Part shown: positions 1 through 5,813 of the stretch, piece by piece
Layout: every line of letters begins with the position of its first letter
How positions within the stretch are numbered: position 1 is the first letter of the stretch
Position numbers and translations under genes: made by a program
NCBI GenBank assembly: GCA_002450985.1
Contig: DKBA01000251.1
Coordinates: forward strand, 1 to 17,454
Length of the DNA: 17,454 nt
Direction: 5' to 3'
Source: Acidimicrobiia bacterium UBA6912
GTDB lineage: Bacteria; Actinomycetota; Acidimicrobiia; Spongiisociales; UBA5794
Notes under the pieces: model-generated
Database searches by the model: none
Seen by the model: only the letters and a program-made list of their open reading frames with translations
What the model was told of the DNA's origin: nothing

Positions 1-1
1 T

Positions 2-61
2 GCCGCTCATCTCGACCTCTCTTCCGAGCAACCCGCGGAAAGCTACTACCAAGAGACGTAG
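2..61 (+). CDS. Possible 3' end of an upstream gene (partial)
   Basis: Reading from base 2, this frame stays open to a TAG at 59-61 and encodes 19 residues ending in ESYYQET. The composition is ordinary for a protein C-terminus, whereas the other two forward frames give arginine-rich, shadow-like peptides. The stop overlaps the first unit of the heptamer repeat that begins at 58. The fragment is too short to assign a family, and it could be non-coding. Confidence 0.35.
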   Translation, partial: AAHLDLSSEQPAESYYQET

Positions 62-85
62 CCCGTAGCCGGTAGCCGGCAGCCG
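58..85. repeat. Tandem 7-nt repeat, GTAGCCG type (4 units)
   Basis: Four consecutive heptamers: GTAGCCC, GTAGCCG, GTAGCCG and GCAGCCG. The array starts at the stop of the partial upstream frame. It lies in the same intergenic patch as a second, unrelated 7-nt array at 221-248. It has the look of a simple-sequence array formed by slippage. Confidence 0.8.
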
Positions 86-91
86 GTGGAT

Positions 92-201
92 GATCCCCCT
101 ATCGGGGGGATCGGCGAGGCGAGGCCGAGCCGAGGGGGGGGCTGAAGAGGCCCCCCTCAGACGGGCCCTGCCGGGCCCGCCAGCTCCCCCGGAGGGGGAG
201 C
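92..201. repeat. Cluster of G/C-rich inverted repeats
   Basis: Four hairpin-forming inverted repeats sit within 110 bases: GATCCCCC/GGGGGATC (92-99 with 105-112, loop 5), GAGGGGGG/CCCCCCTC (132-139 with 151-158), GGGCCC/GGGCCC (163-168 with 173-178, loop 4) and GCTCCCCC/GGGGGAGC (183-190 with 194-201, loop 3). None is followed by a T-run. Together they could end transcription of the upstream gene or act as an extragenic structural element. Frames open across this patch give proline/glycine/arginine-rich low-complexity sequence, so I treat it as non-coding. Confidence 0.6.
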
Positions 202-220
202 CATCGACACTCCGGCCACC

Positions 221-248
221 TGCCATCTGCCATCTGCCGTCTGCCATG
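221..248. repeat. Tandem 7-nt repeat, TGCCATC type (4 units)
   Basis: Four consecutive heptamers: TGCCATC, TGCCATC, TGCCGTC and TGCCATG. They end 15 bases before the ATG chosen for the P1 peptidase, so they lie in its 5' leader. They share the 7-nt period, but not the sequence, of the array at 58-85. Confidence 0.8.
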
Positions 249-263
249 TGTAGCTTGCCGGGC

Positions 264-1328
264 ATGACACGACCACGGCTGCGCGATCTCGGCATCACCA
301 TCGGGGAGCTGCCTCCGGGCGAGCACAACGCCATCACCGACGTGGCCGGGGTCCGCGTCGGGCACGTCACGATCATCGAGGACGAGCCTCGGGTCATCCG
401 CACCGGGGTGACCATGATCGCTCCCCGCGCCGGTGAGGTCTGGTACGACTACGCCTTCGCCGGCTACCACTCGTTCAACGGGAACGGCGAGATGACGGGG
501 CTCCTCTGGGTGGCGGAATCGGGGATGCTGGGCTCTGCGGTCGGCATCACCAACACCCACCAGGTGGGTGTCGTGCGCACGGCCCTGGTACGCCACTCGA
601 TCGACATCGCCGCTCCCGGCAGCTTCCACCTCCCGGTCGTCGCCGAGACCTGGGATGGGTGGCTCAACGACATCGATGCGTTCGCCGTCACGGAGGAGCA
701 CGCCCTCGCCGCACTCCACACCGCAGCCGGCGGCCCGGTCGCCGAGGGCAACGTCGGCGGCGGCACCGGCATGATCTGCCACGAGTTCAAGGGCGGCATC
801 GGCACCTCGTCACGGCTCGTAGGTCTCGGCGACGACCGGTTCACGGTCGGCGCCCTCGTCCAGGCGAACTACGGATCGCGCCGGGACCTCCGCGTCGACG
901 GGGTGCCGGTCGGCCGGCGCATCGGCTACGACGTGGTCGCCGCGCCGTGGCCCCAGGAACGCTCGACGGGTTCGATCATCGTCGTCATCGCCACCGATGC
1001 CCCGCTGCTCCCCGTCCAGTGCCGCCGTCTCGCCAAGCGTGCGACCGTCGGTCTGGCCCGGGTCGGCGGCATCGGCCACAACGGGAGCGGCGACATCTTC
1101 CTCGCCTTCTCCACGGCCAACCACCTGCCCGCAGAGCCGGGCGGACGGCGGAGCATCGAGATGCTCCCCCACCCCCTGATCGACCCGCTCTTCGACGCCG
1201 TGGCCGACGCCACCGAGGAGGCGATCCTCAACGCGCTCTGCGCCGCCGAGACGATGACCGGCCACAACGGCCGCACCGCACACGCCCTTCCCCTCGACCT
1301 CCTCGCCGCGGCGATGACCCGGGATTGA
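264..1328 (+). CDS. P1 family peptidase (DmpA/BapA-like aminopeptidase)
   Basis: A 354-aa protein of the P1 family (MEROPS S58): self-processing N-terminal-nucleophile hydrolases that cleave N-terminal residues from peptides, amides or beta-peptides. The family's DITDVxGVxVGH-like opening is visible as ITDVAGVRVGH (about residues 23-33). The conserved GGGTGM and FKGGIGTSSR segments lie in the middle. The autocleavage/nucleophile site is recognisable as Gly236-Ser237 in TGSIIVVIATDAPL, so a processed enzyme would have alpha and beta chains of about 236 and 118 residues. Length fits the family. I chose ATG 264 because the frame upstream runs through hairpins and tandem repeats and encodes low-complexity sequence. 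No strong Shine-Dalgarno is visible. No signal peptide is seen, so it is probably cytoplasmic. The exact substrate cannot be read from sequence. Confidence 0.93.
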   Translation: MTRPRLRDLGITIGELPPGEHNAITDVAGVRVGHVTIIEDEPRVIRTGVTMIAPRAGEVWYDYAFAGYHSFNGNGEMTGLLWVAESGMLGSAVGITNTHQVGVVRTALVRHSIDIAAPGSFHLPVVAETWDGWLNDIDAFAVTEEHALAALHTAAGGPVAEGNVGGGTGMICHEFKGGIGTSSRLVGLGDDRFTVGALVQANYGSRRDLRVDGVPVGRRIGYDVVAAPWPQERSTGSIIVVIATDAPLLPVQCRRLAKRATVGLARVGGIGHNGSGDIFLAFSTANHLPAEPGGRRSIEMLPHPLIDPLFDAVADATEEAILNALCAAETMTGHNGRTAHALPLDLLAAAMTRD

Positions 1329-1417
1329 GCCAGCAGCCCCATGGACGGCTGCGGTCTCTCCCGGCACGATGGGGCCGTCCTTCGAGAGAGGAAAGCTGGG
1401 AGTCTCCGGCCGATGAC

Positions 1418-1440
1418 CGCCGCGTGTGCGGCGCCAGGAG
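1418..1440 (+). promoter_or_regulatory. Leader hairpin directly before Shine-Dalgarno
   Basis: Perfect 6-bp inverted repeat CGCCGC/GCGGCG (1418-1423 with 1428-1433, loop GTGT), two bases before AGGAG at 1436-1440. The ATG at 1447 follows six bases later. The hairpin could modulate ribosome access. In DNA this GC-rich a chance origin is possible. Confidence 0.4.
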
Positions 1441-1446
1441 ACCCCC

Positions 1447-1710
1447 ATGCGCACCTACGTCATCTACGACCGAGAGACCGGTGACCTCTTGCATGTCGCC
1501 GTCTCCCCGGGACCCCTCGACATCGACGACGACCTCATCGAGCACCTCGTTGCCACCGGCAAGCTGGAGCGAGCGGCCTTCGCCGAAGTGCACCCGTCGC
1601 GCCTGCCGCTCAACGCCGTCATCGGTGATCCGACGCCGCTGCGATCCCCCGAACCGGAACGTCCTTCGAGCGATCTCAGCGTGCGAGCGCCGATGCGCTT
1701 CGCCGTCTGA
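1447..1710 (+). CDS. Hypothetical small protein, 87 aa
   Basis: Not recognised. The protein opens with MRTYVIYDRETGDLLHV, which looks like a beta-strand, turn, beta-strand. An acidic stretch follows (DIDDDLIEHL, about 27-36), and the C-terminus is proline-rich and probably disordered (residues 60-87). There are no cysteines, membrane segments or known catalytic motifs. ATG 1447 is preferred over an in-frame ATG at 1426 because AGGAG (1436-1440) is spaced six bases before it. The gene lies 118 bases after the P1 peptidase and 61 bases before the next small gene, which has its own candidate promoter. Codon third positions are strongly G/C, as in its neighbours, so it is probably real. Confidence 0.7.
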   Translation: MRTYVIYDRETGDLLHVAVSPGPLDIDDDLIEHLVATGKLERAAFAEVHPSRLPLNAVIGDPTPLRSPEPERPSSDLSVRAPMRFAV

Positions 1711-1715
1711 TCCCG

Positions 1716-1744
1716 TTCTCACTCGCGCCAAGCCGGGATACGAT
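1716..1744 (+). promoter_or_regulatory. Candidate sigma70-type promoter
   Basis: TTCTCA (1716-1721) and TACGAT (1739-1744) are separated by exactly 17 bases, each matching four of six consensus positions. The predicted start near 1751 leaves a leader of about 20 bases before GTG 1772. A CTCGCG/CGCGAG inverted repeat (1722-1727 with 1753-1758) brackets the -10 box and could be an operator or chance. Confidence 0.4.
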
Positions 1745-1771
1745 CGTGATGACGCGAGCAAAGGAGGCGCG

Positions 1772-2077
1772 GTGACCGCCGAGGACAGCAGCAAGCAGGA
1801 AGGCTGGCTCAAGAAGGCCGAAGAGGCATTGCAGAAGGCAACGGATGCCGTCGCGGAGGCGTGGAAGGCGAGTGAGGGCACTCGTCGCGAGGCGTGGGAG
1901 ACGGCGAAACGGGCCGCCGAGCAGGCGAGCGATGCTCTCGACAAGGGAATCGACGCGGCAAAGGCCCGCTGGGACACGGCGTCGGAGACCGAGGAAGAGC
2001 CGCCGCCGGGCCAGGAGTCCGCCCCGACCGAGGACGTCCCGGTCGACGACCAGCCCGAGGAACCCGGCCCGGCCTGA
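1772..2077 (+). CDS. Small helical, charged protein, 101 aa
   Basis: The start is GTG 1772, four bases after a near-perfect Shine-Dalgarno, AAGGAGG (1761-1767). Residues about 8-70 form a continuous alanine/lysine/glutamate-rich amphipathic helix with heptad-like spacing (for example KKAEEALQKATDAVAEAWKA and AKRAAEQASDALDKGIDAAK). The last 30 residues are acidic, proline-rich and probably disordered. There is no signal peptide, membrane segment or cysteine. The pattern resembles LEA-like or apolipoprotein-like stress helices and some surface-associating coiled coils, but that is only a compositional likeness. I cannot assign a function. It ends 10 bases from the stop of the convergent gene, with no obvious terminator between them. 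Confidence 0.8.
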   Translation: MTAEDSSKQEGWLKKAEEALQKATDAVAEAWKASEGTRREAWETAKRAAEQASDALDKGIDAAKARWDTASETEEEPPPGQESAPTEDVPVDDQPEEPGPA

Positions 2078-2087
2078 CTCCGCTTCC

Positions 2088-2366
2088 TCAGCCCGACTCG
2101 ACCTGGTCGAGGAAGTAGCCGGCGTAGAACCGCGGCCAGCCCACGTTGCGCGCTTCCGCCCGGTAGAGGAGATCTGCCGTCGACAGCCACGTGGCGATCG
2201 TGGCCGCACCGGGGTCGTAGCCCAGGTGCTCGCCGAGTCGACCCTCGAGATACCGCGCATACCACTGTGCCCATGCCGCGTTCACGCCGCCCGTCGCCTC
2301 GTGATGGGCCCGCGCCGTCTCCTTGAGTAGCTCCCGCAACCCAGCGAGACGTTCCTCGGTCTCCAT
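2088..2366 (-). CDS. Hypothetical protein, 92 aa
   Basis: A small, probably all-helical cytoplasmic protein of unknown function. It begins METEERLAGLRELLKE (a charged helix) and has HHEATGGVNAAWAQWYARYL (about 21-40), followed by a tryptophan- and tyrosine-rich second half ending GWPRFYAGYFLDQVESG. The regular helices and aromatic content argue that it is a real folded protein. The frame stays open far upstream, into the opposite-strand DUF4389 gene, but there it encodes shadow-type sequence, so I take the ATG at 2366. No good Shine-Dalgarno is visible. The gene is divergent from the DUF4389 gene and convergent with the 101-aa gene. Confidence 0.65.
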   Translation of the reverse strand: METEERLAGLRELLKETARAHHEATGGVNAAWAQWYARYLEGRLGEHLGYDPGAATIATWLSTADLLYRAEARNVGWPRFYAGYFLDQVESG

Positions 2367-2469
2367 GCGCCGACGATAGGCGCGGAATCGAGAGCGCGAA
2401 AAACGTCGTAGGCCGTCTGTCGAGGCCAGGACGCCATTTGGGCCTAGCCGGGTCCGGTCCCGTCGGGCA

Positions 2470-2503
2470 GGATCGGGAGTGCACACCCCCCGATCCGAAG
2501 GAG
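2470..2503 (+). promoter_or_regulatory. Leader hairpin abutting a strong Shine-Dalgarno
   Basis: Perfect 8-bp inverted repeat GGATCGGG/CCCGATCC (2470-2477 with 2489-2496, loop 11). It is directly followed by GAAGGAG (2497-2503), seven bases before ATG 2511. The stem ends on the base before the ribosome binding site. Confidence 0.5.
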
Positions 2504-2510
2504 CACTCGC

Positions 2511-3950
2511 ATGAGACCCGGCAAGATCGTCGCTGCCATCTTCGGCGCACTCGCCGCGCTGGTCGCCATAGGCCTGATCGTCGGGGGCGCCGTGCTCGCC
2601 TGGGCCTACGGCACTCAGCGTGACGACGACGGCTTCCTCACCAGCCCCACCTACGACCTGGCGACATCGCAGTACGCCCTGGTCTCCGGCGACGTCGATC
2701 TGGCGTCGCGACCCGGCGACTGGTGGCCGTCCAACGTCGGCACCGTGAAGATCGACGTCGGCCGGACCGACGGCGGCGCCGTCTTCGTCGGTATCGGCGA
2801 CACCGCCGATGTCGATCGTTACCTGAGCGGCGTCGGTATCGGCGAGATCACCCGGCTCGGGCCGAGCACCTCGGACGTCGACTACGACACCATCACCGGC
2901 GGAGCCCCCGCCGCTCCGCCAGCCGATGAGACCTTCTGGGCCGCATCGGTGAGCGGCGAGGGTCTGCAGACCCTCGAGTGGGACATCGAACAGGGTCAAT
3001 GGACGGTCGTGGTGATGAACGCCGACGCGTCGCCCACGGTCGCCGTCGAAGCCGAGCTGGGCGCCCGCATCGGCGTCCTGCTCGCCATCGCCATCGGTCT
3101 GCTGCTGTTCGGCCTGTTCCTCGGCGCCGGCGGCGCCGCGCTGCTCGTGTGGGCGACTCGCCGCGAGCCCGAAGAGGCGGAAGCTGCGGCGGCCGCAGTT
3201 CCCACGGGTCGTCCGGGCCGCTACCCGGTCGTTGTCGAGGGCTCTCTCCAACCCGGACTCAGCCGCGGATTGTGGCTGGTCAAATGGCTGCTGCTGATCC
3301 CGCACTTCATCGTGCTGGCGTTCTTGTGGGTGGCGTTCCTGCTGCTCACCATCGTCGCCTTCTTCGCCATCCTGTTCACCGGTCGCTACCCCCGGGGCAT
3401 CTTCGATTTCAACGTCGGTGTGATGCGGTGGACGTGGCGAGTGAGCTTCTACTCGTACAGCGCCCTCGGCACCGACCAGTACCCGCCCTTCACCCTCGCC
3501 GAGGTGACCGAGTACCCCACCCGGTTCTCCGTCGAGTACCCGGAGAAGCTGTCCCGTGGCCTCGTGCTGATCAAGTGGTGGCTGCTGGCGATCCCGCACC
3601 TCATCATCGTCGGGTTCTTCACCAGCGGCTGGGTGTGGTGGACGACGGATTTCGGCGGCGACAACAACGCCCTGCAGTTCGGCGGTGGGCTGATCGGCAT
3701 CCTGGTGCTCGTCGCCGGGGTCGCCATCCTCTTCACCGGTCGCTACCCACAGGGACTGTTCGACCTCGTCATGGGCCTCAACCGCTGGTCCTTCCGGGTC
3801 GGTGCCTACGTGGCGCTGATGCGCGACGAGTACCCGCCCTTCCGCCTCGACCTCGGAGGCTCGGAAGGCGGGCCGGAGGTGCCAAGCCGACCGCTCGGCT
3901 CCGGAACCGGCGGCGAGACGCCGGTCGAGCCGGAATACACGAGAAGCTGA
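2511..3950 (+). CDS. Membrane protein with two DUF4389 domains
   Basis: A 479-aa integral membrane protein. It has TM1 at about residues 6-31, an extracytoplasmic domain at about 35-183 (rich in Asp, Gly and Ser), and a TM at about 187-214. A charged, alanine-rich linker follows, then two copies of a DUF4389 unit at about 250-330 and 347-447. Each copy shows RGL.L.KW.LL.IPH.I, then ILFTGRYP.G.FD, then RW..RV..Y and YPPF.L, so the domain is an internal duplication. The molecular function of DUF4389 is not established. The N-terminal domain may be a sensor or binding part. Start ATG 2511 is supported by GAAGGAG seven bases upstream. The gene is monocistronic, with a strong hairpin 5 bases after the stop. 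Confidence 0.9.
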   Translation: MRPGKIVAAIFGALAALVAIGLIVGGAVLAWAYGTQRDDDGFLTSPTYDLATSQYALVSGDVDLASRPGDWWPSNVGTVKIDVGRTDGGAVFVGIGDTADVDRYLSGVGIGEITRLGPSTSDVDYDTITGGAPAAPPADETFWAASVSGEGLQTLEWDIEQGQWTVVVMNADASPTVAVEAELGARIGVLLAIAIGLLLFGLFLGAGGAALLVWATRREPEEAEAAAAAVPTGRPGRYPVVVEGSLQPGLSRGLWLVKWLLLIPHFIVLAFLWVAFLLLTIVAFFAILFTGRYPRGIFDFNVGVMRWTWRVSFYSYSALGTDQYPPFTLAEVTEYPTRFSVEYPEKLSRGLVLIKWWLLAIPHLIIVGFFTSGWVWWTTDFGGDNNALQFGGGLIGILVLVAGVAILFTGRYPQGLFDLVMGLNRWSFRVGAYVALMRDEYPPFRLDLGGSEGGPEVPSRPLGSGTGGETPVEPEYTRS

Positions 3951-3955
3951 CGCAC

Positions 3956-3989
3956 CTGGGGGGCCGGTGCGATCACACCGGCCCCCCAG
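3956..3989 (+). terminator. Strong hairpin terminator (no T-run)
   Basis: A perfect 14-bp inverted repeat with a 6-base loop: CTGGGGGGCCGGTG (3956-3969) pairs with 3976-3989. It starts 5 bases after the DUF4389 stop. There is no T-run, as is common for high-GC actinobacterial terminators. It may also serve minus-strand transcription coming from the FAD oxidoreductase side. Confidence 0.7.
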
Positions 3990-4044
3990 CCATCGCCTCG
4001 AAATCGCTTCTCGTGGAGCACGCGCCATGTGACGGGCGCACCCG

Positions 4045-4161
4045 CTATGCGATGTGCGATCGGCGCCATCCGCCGAAGCCGCCGATCACCGCACCGAGGG
4101 GCACGAGGACGACCTTCGTGACGTTTCGGTTGACTGCCTCATCTTCACTCCCCGTGCTCGG
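4045..4161 (-). pseudogene. Coding-like stretch without a start codon
   Basis: On the minus strand a frame is open from just after a TGA (4164-4162) to a TAG at 4047-4045. It encodes 38 residues ending NVTKVVLVPLGAVIGGFGGW plus RRSHIA. The hydrophobic, glycine-rich segment followed by RR, and the strongly G/C third positions, look like a small membrane protein. However, the frame has no ATG, GTG or TTG before its hydrophobic core. It overlaps, in another frame, the end of the 51-aa ORF at 4145-4300. It may be the frameshifted 3' part of that gene, or a relic. An inverted repeat, GATCGGCG/CGCCGATC (4058-4065 with 4080-4087), lies within it. The rest of 3990-4144 shows nothing else I can support. 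Confidence 0.3.
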
Positions 4162-4300
4162 TCACTGCCGGCTGTGCCGGCCGCTGTGGTCGCCGAGGTT
4201 CTGTCGCTGCCCCGAGCAGGGCGGCGATGATCGATCCCGTCATGAACACCGGACCGAGCTGGACCGCCGGCCCGCCCCGGCGATCGTCTACCGCGTTCAC
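4145..4300 (-). CDS. Small hypothetical ORF coupled to the FAD oxidoreductase
   Basis: A 51-aa frame that starts with GTG at 4300, overlapping the TGA of the upstream FAD oxidoreductase (4299-4297) in a GTGA junction. It includes a hydrophobic stretch, VFMTGSIIAALLGAA (about 18-32), and a basic, proline-rich tail. The same type of overlap joins two other confident gene pairs in this window (7709-7712 and 13233-13236), which favours a real translationally coupled gene. Against it are the short length, the lack of a clear Shine-Dalgarno and the lack of a recognised family. It may originally have continued into the frame described at 4045-4161. Confidence 0.4.
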   Translation of the reverse strand: MNAVDDRRGGPAVQLGPVFMTGSIIAALLGAATEPRRPQRPAQPAVTEHGE

Positions 4301-5688
4301 CTCGATGCCCGGTCTGGGACCACTGTCGAGCGCATCGCAAACCGGCCTCCAGGATCGATCCGCGCTCTGATGGCGGCGAGCCTCTTTGCGGTTCCCGTCC
4401 CCAACGCAGCGTCGACATCGACAGCCCGCTCCGCAAAGTTGAGGTAGCTGCCCGTGCTCCACCGGGCCACCGCATCGACGGTCTCCGTGAGACGCTGGGA
4501 GCTCGCCGCCGCCTGCTCGGCGGTTCCCGCCGCACCCACTGCATTGAGCACGTACGGGGCGCTGATGTGGGACAGGGCGCCGGCATTGGCGGGCGGCGTG
4601 GCAAGCGCTCCTCCGAGGTGACGCACCTCGACCGAGATGAGCGGCGCGGGGGTGTCCACGCCGGCCACGCCGACGAGGGCATCGAGCGCGGCGTCTGGCA
4701 GCCCGGCGAGCAACGTGTGGTGGGCGAGACCCGGCGTAGGCCCGTCGGGATCGCCGTGGAGGTGCCGCAGGTCCGCCGCCGGCATCATGGCGAAGGTGTC
4801 GCCGGCAAGCGGGGCGATCCGGCGCATCGGGTCGACGAGACGCGCCCCATGTTCGGCACCGCCGATCACCGCCGCCCCGAGCGTCATCATTCGCGTGCCC
4901 CGAAGCGGCTCTGGGACCTCCGGGATCGGCGGCAGGTTGAGAAAGCGCACGATCGACGTGGCCTCCTCCGGCAGAGTGGCCGTCCACTCCCGGAAGGCGG
5001 CGAGGACGACCGGTGCATGGATGGCGTCCCACGCCAAGGTCCCGGCGTAGACGGAAGCCACGGGGAAGAGGTCGAACTCGAGGGCGGTGACGATGCCGAG
5101 CCCGCCACCCCCGCCGCGCAGCGCCCAGAACAGGTCGGGATCGTGACGATCGTCGATGAGCCGCACGTGGCCGTCGGCCGTCACCATCTCGATGCGGCGC
5201 ACCGCGTTCGAGGCGAGGCCATACCGCCGGCTGAGCCAGCCGATGCCGCCGCCGAGTGTGTAGCCGACGACGCCGACGTCGGTCGACGACCCGGCGAGCC
5301 CGGAGAGCCCGTACCGGCCTGCGGCGACGGCGACCTCGCCCCACAGCGCACCGGCGCCGACGCGACAGGTGCCGCCCGCGATGCGCAGGTCGCGGAGGTT
5401 GGTGGTGCGCACCAGGATCCGGCCATCGAGCGGTCCGTGGGTGGCGGCGCCGTGGCCGGTGCCCTGTGTCACGATGGTGGCGCCGGCGTCCTCCGCCATG
5501 CGCACCGCCGCAACCACGTCGCCGGTGGATCGCGGGAACACGACCGCTGCCGGTCGCTGCTCCACTGCCAGGTTCCAGGCCTGCCGCGCCCCGTCCCAAC
5601 CGTCGTCGCCGGGGAAGAGAACCGGTCCGTCGATGGGGGCGACCGCTGCGGCCGCCTCGAGTGATGAAGGGTGGGTGAGTGTGGTCAT
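4297..5688 (-). CDS. FAD-binding oxidoreductase, berberine bridge enzyme type
   Basis: A 463-aa flavoprotein with an N-terminal FAD_binding_4 (PCMH-type) domain at about residues 43-210 and a C-terminal BBE segment (YLNFAERAVD...RLAAIRARIDPGGRF). His79 in GTGHGA sits at the position of the histidine that carries covalent FAD in this family. The partner cysteine of bicovalent members is replaced: the segment GSSTDVGVVGYTLGGGIGW has Ser/Thr (about 134-136). FAD is therefore predicted to be mono-covalent. GGGIGW...RRYGLASN is the family signature. Family members oxidise sugars, alkaloids or other secondary metabolites with O2, and the substrate here is unknown. ATG 5688 is preferred over a GTG at 5697. 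The gene is divergent from LysR and is probably its target. Confidence 0.9.
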   Translation of the reverse strand: MTTLTHPSSLEAAAAVAPIDGPVLFPGDDGWDGARQAWNLAVEQRPAAVVFPRSTGDVVAAVRMAEDAGATIVTQGTGHGAATHGPLDGRILVRTTNLRDLRIAGGTCRVGAGALWGEVAVAAGRYGLSGLAGSSTDVGVVGYTLGGGIGWLSRRYGLASNAVRRIEMVTADGHVRLIDDRHDPDLFWALRGGGGGLGIVTALEFDLFPVASVYAGTLAWDAIHAPVVLAAFREWTATLPEEATSIVRFLNLPPIPEVPEPLRGTRMMTLGAAVIGGAEHGARLVDPMRRIAPLAGDTFAMMPAADLRHLHGDPDGPTPGLAHHTLLAGLPDAALDALVGVAGVDTPAPLISVEVRHLGGALATPPANAGALSHISAPYVLNAVGAAGTAEQAAASSQRLTETVDAVARWSTGSYLNFAERAVDVDAALGTGTAKRLAAIRARIDPGGRFAMRSTVVPDRASR

Positions 5689-5733
5689 GGCGCGCACTGT
5701 GGGGCACCCGCCATGGGATGTGAAACACCGGCT

Positions 5734-5752
5734 CGTTGTGACTGCGACAACG
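5734..5752. promoter_or_regulatory. LysR-type operator in divergent promoter
   Basis: Inverted repeat CGTTGT-N7-ACAACG. Its core, TGTGACTGCGACA, is a T-N11-A motif, the classical LysR-family recognition box. It lies 45 bases upstream of the oxidoreductase start (5688) and 61 bases upstream of the lysR start (5814), where a regulator controlling both genes would bind. Confidence 0.65.
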
Positions 5753-5776
5753 CCGCGCTGTTGACGCCTCAGCCGA

Positions 5777-5797
5777 GATCGATCCGCCGGATCGGTC
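5777..5797. promoter_or_regulatory. Second dyad near the lysR start
   Basis: GATCCG-C-CGGATC is a perfect 13-bp dyad (5781-5793). With flanks it extends to a 21-base imperfect dyad having one mismatch per arm. It ends 16 bases before the LysR ATG and could be an autoregulatory site. Its sequence differs from the dyad at 5734, so it need not bind the same protein. Confidence 0.35.
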
Positions 5798-5813
5798 TCT
5801 ATCGTTGCCGTCC

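Noticed and set aside
1336..1389. Interlocking inverted repeats after the P1 peptidase (GCCCCAT/ATGGGGC, GGACGGC/GCCGTCC, TCTCTC/GAGAGA)
   Set aside because: The arms cross one another and the loops are long. In GC-rich sequence this may be chance, and no terminator or riboswitch pattern is clear.
659..1771. Long forward frame upstream of the 101-aa gene
   Set aside because: It runs out of frame through the P1 peptidase and encodes arginine/proline-rich shadow sequence. Only the part from GTG 1772, with its strong Shine-Dalgarno, looks like a protein.
2367..4028. Long minus-strand frame opposite the DUF4389 gene
   Set aside because: Low-complexity Asp/Gly/Glu-rich antisense translation typical of high-GC DNA. 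The forward frame has TM helices and duplicated DUF4389 motifs.
4086..4148. 20-codon ORF starting GTG AAG ATG after the 51-aa ORF
   Set aside because: It overlaps the previous stop as GTGA, but its product is short, serine/arginine-rich and lies out of frame with the more coding-like stretch at 4045-4161.
5761..5766. TTGACG as a -35 box for lysR
   Set aside because: No acceptable -10 hexamer occurs 16-18 bases downstream, so a promoter cannot be supported there.
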